Below are positions 60,508 to 64,000 of a stretch of 64,000 nt of DNA, in pieces. Position 1 is the stretch's first letter. Each line of letters begins with the position of its first letter. Source of the DNA: Diatrype stigma. Taxonomy: Eukaryota > Ascomycota > Sordariomycetes > Xylariales > Diatrypaceae. The stretch spans positions 365,580 through 429,579 of the forward strand of contig JAKJXP020000035.1 of NCBI GenBank assembly GCA_022225965.2, written 5' to 3'. The notes under the pieces were generated by a model, which searched no databases, was not told the origin of the DNA, and saw nothing but the letters and a program-made list of their open reading frames with translations. A program made the translations under genes and the position numbers.

Positions 60508-61826
60508 TTTAATAATAAATTATTTTCGTTCCTTATTATTCGATAAAAAATGGCTAAATAAATTATTATGCGTTTTAATTAATAAAAAAAGAAAAGAACG
60601 TTTATAAAAAATCATTCGAATTCGTTTTATTTCGAGATTTAATTATTTATTTAAATAGCTTTAGAATTAACCGAATTAATTAAAGCCTTGTCGCTTATTA
60701 AGGCAATAAGCGCTTATATATAATTAATGAATTACTTTTAAACGCAAAAGCTTTCGACGAAAAAATAATCGCTATGCGTAAAACGGCGTAATAAGCAAAA
60801 AACATTTAATACGATTTAAATCCTTTTTTAATAGGCTTATATTTTTATATCGATAATACGGTAATTATTCGATATATATTTAAATATTTTTCGAATAATT
60901 CCTAACAAGACTTCTTAAATGTTTATTAGGTCATTTCTCGAATCCGATTATAAGCCTTTTCCGTATAATGGGCTCCAAGATATGTCGAAATCGAAAGCAT
61001 CGAAACGGCAAACGTCCAAACCAAATTGGACGCAAAACGGCCGGCCTTCGACGACGATAACTACATTACCGGCATTATGATCTTTTTTTATTTTCGACGC
61101 ATTATTCGGAAAAAACGTTTATTCGTATTTTCCGCTTAATAGTTTCGCAATATATTCCTTTCGTATTATAAATAAAAACTAAAAATAAATAAGTCCTTTA
61201 AAAAGTTTTGCCTTATTCGTATAATATTATACCGCCTTTTTATAAAACGTTTTAGCCATAAAGACTTTATTAATTATTATAAACGCTTTAATTATTCCGA
61301 AAACGTTATTAACGGATATCGATATTAATATAAAGCTAAAAAGAAACCAGGCCATATTATTTCTTACGACCTATTCCAGGATACCCTTCGATTCTTAGGA
61401 ATTCGATATAGCCGCGAAACGGACGAACCTTTCGGCTATAACGGCTACCGAAACTTCGCAGTCTTTATTGAGAAGGCACGTCTTTACGGACCGAAGGAAT
61501 AAAATAACATTTCTGGACCTCGCTTTTAAAAATAAATAACGGACATTAACAAGGCTCCGAAAGGAAATAACTAATTATCGGGAAAATAAAAACCCCTTTC
61601 CTATATTAAACCTTAATACGTTCGCGCTTTATTTCGGGCTTAAAAAGCCCTTAATACTTTAAACATTCCATATATTATATAATATCGGTACCTATATAAA
61701 CTTAATTATCTTATAAGATCACTCCTTATATACCCTTTTCGGGAGTGGGCTATATGTAATTAGGTAATTAACTAAATAGGTTCACTTAAACGTAATAATT
61801 CATTATTATTATTATCATTATTATCG

Positions 61827-63043
61827 CTTTAAAATATTCGAATTTCGTTTCGATAAGTTTATTATTAAGGTCTTTAAAATTATTCGGTATTAGATTTATT
61901 TGGGCTTTTATAACGAACTGCAATAATAATTTACGTTATTAATAATACGATAAGAATTATAAAATATATTAAACTACTTATTAAAAAAGATGTTATAAAG
62001 ATACAGTTAAATGCCTTAATTAACGTGGTTCCTATTGTTTTAATTCGTTAATATGTTTAATCCGGTTAATTTAAAAAAAACGACAAAATCGTCCGATTAA
62101 TTAAATAACAATTAGCCGAAATTAGGCAATTAAGAAAGTAACAACATAACAAGGTACTTAAAGAAAAGAAAAAATCCTAATAGTTAATCCAATTATAACC
62201 TTAAACGTAGGCCTAAATCTAGGCCCAGGTTTAGGCATTTAACGCCAAAAGAAAAAGGATAATTCTATGGGTTCTTTTCTTTCGGCAAGCCCTAGGACCT
62301 TTAAAAAACGACCATAACCATCACCTCTTTTATTTCAGGCGGCGTAACAAATAATACGCCAAATCCCTTCTTAATTTCCTCCTTTTATTTCCGTTTCTGC
62401 CGCTTTTGTTTTTATTTAAGTAATAACGGTAACGGCAACGGCAATTAGGAAAATAAACAAGAAGAACAATAAAAATACCCGCATCGACGACGTTAATGAG
62501 AACAAAAACGATCATCTTTAATATAACGATAACGATAAAGAAATAAAAAAATATCCTATACCAATTAGTTTTTGTATTTTAAACCTCTTTTAAGTAATAA
62601 ATAAACGTTTGGTTTAATTTCGTAAAGCTATCGCTAAAAGCGCCTTAATAACGGGTGATAATACTAATAAGTTAACAAATACCCCTTATAAAATCATTCT
62701 TTTCGAAACAATTATCGATTCTTATAATTAAAAAGCCGATGAAAAAGAAAAGGCGAAATACGTTCGGAAAGAAGCAAAATTCCAAAACTGTTAAAAATAA
62801 CGGAATAACTTTAAACCCTTTATTATAATACCGCCCGACCTTTTAAATAGTTATTTATAATACAAATTAATATCCGCCAAAATAAAAAAGGCATTATATA
62901 CGACATAGCATTAAAAACCGCAAACGATATAAAAACGAACGTAATAGCAATATAAAAATTATAAATAATAACGTTTTACGGTAAACGATAAATTAAAATA
63001 CATTTTTAATATAAAATTTTCTTTTCGAATAAAGATTAAACGA
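61827..63043 (+). mobile_element. LINE fragment F (ORF1 end and endonuclease start)
   Basis: Plus-strand LINE remnant collinear with the ORF1/zinc-knuckle flank and endonuclease start of LINE A (reverse complement of about 57,850-56,000, without SINE-A copy 2). The endonuclease-type segment lies at about 62,850-63,000 (IYDIALKTANDIKTNVIAI). It is interrupted at 63,043 by SINE-B copy 2. Confidence 0.65.

Positions 63044-64000
<957 letters not shown>

Larger units (their letters stand above)
59296..61826 (+). mobile_element. LINE copy B, right part (RNase H and 3' end)
   Basis: Continuation of the plus-strand LINE split by LINE A. The sequence picks up exactly where 51,517 stops. It runs through the region collinear with 52,500-53,200 of LINE A (reverse complement) and ends in the (ATT)n/CATTATT tail at about 61,800-61,826. 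It is interrupted by SINE-B copy 1. No intact frame. Confidence 0.8.

Overview
This window looks like a chromosome segment of a filamentous ascomycete, probably Pezizomycotina and plausibly Sordariomycetes. The protein-coding genes carry short GT-AG introns, mostly about 45-150 bp and at most 238 bp. The gene products are typical of fungi. Intergenic DNA is rich in the palindromic motif ACCTACCTAGGTAGGT and its variants. The right third is AT-rich repeat DNA bearing a repeat-induced point mutation (RIP) signature. The taxonomic placement is inference.

Layout. 1-44,150 is gene-bearing, euchromatin-like DNA. In order it holds: a vacuolar TRP-type cation channel (YVC1-like, minus); about 5 kb without a recognisable gene; a large AAA+ ATPase (plus); an RNA polymerase III subunit Rpc31-like gene (minus); an Hsm3/PSMD5-like proteasome-chaperone gene (plus); the ARF exchange factor SEC7 (minus); the pyruvate dehydrogenase E2 gene (plus); a 9-exon Dal5-type MFS permease (minus); a 7-exon Zn2Cys6 transcription factor (minus); an FAD-linked oxidoreductase of the berberine-bridge family (minus); a broken eEF1B-gamma-like GST gene (plus); and a zinc-finger type I methionine aminopeptidase (minus). 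Most are unrelated housekeeping genes. Only the MFS permease, C6 regulator and FAD oxidoreductase look like accessory functions placed side by side.

From about 44.15 kb to the right end (64 kb) the composition switches abruptly to AT-rich, CpA-depleted DNA with no intact gene. I read it as a nested pile of non-LTR retrotransposons. A plus-strand LINE is split by a nearly full-length minus-strand LINE (51,518-59,278), which is flanked by a perfect 17-bp target-site duplication. That inner LINE itself carries two copies of a discrete ~645-bp SINE-like element, each with its own target-site duplication. A different 841-bp SINE-like element with tRNA-type A and B boxes, a 15-bp target-site duplication and an (AAT)n tail sits in the other half of the split LINE, and a second copy runs off the right edge of the window. 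Recognisable LINE domains (zinc knuckle, endonuclease start, YADD reverse transcriptase, RNase H) are riddled with C-to-T and G-to-A type stops and substitutions.

The most notable items are the two SINE-like families and their nesting, the pseudogene beside the heterochromatic block, a likely GC-AG intron in the AAA ATPase, and a poly-G / N / poly-C block at 12.4 kb that looks like an assembly artefact.
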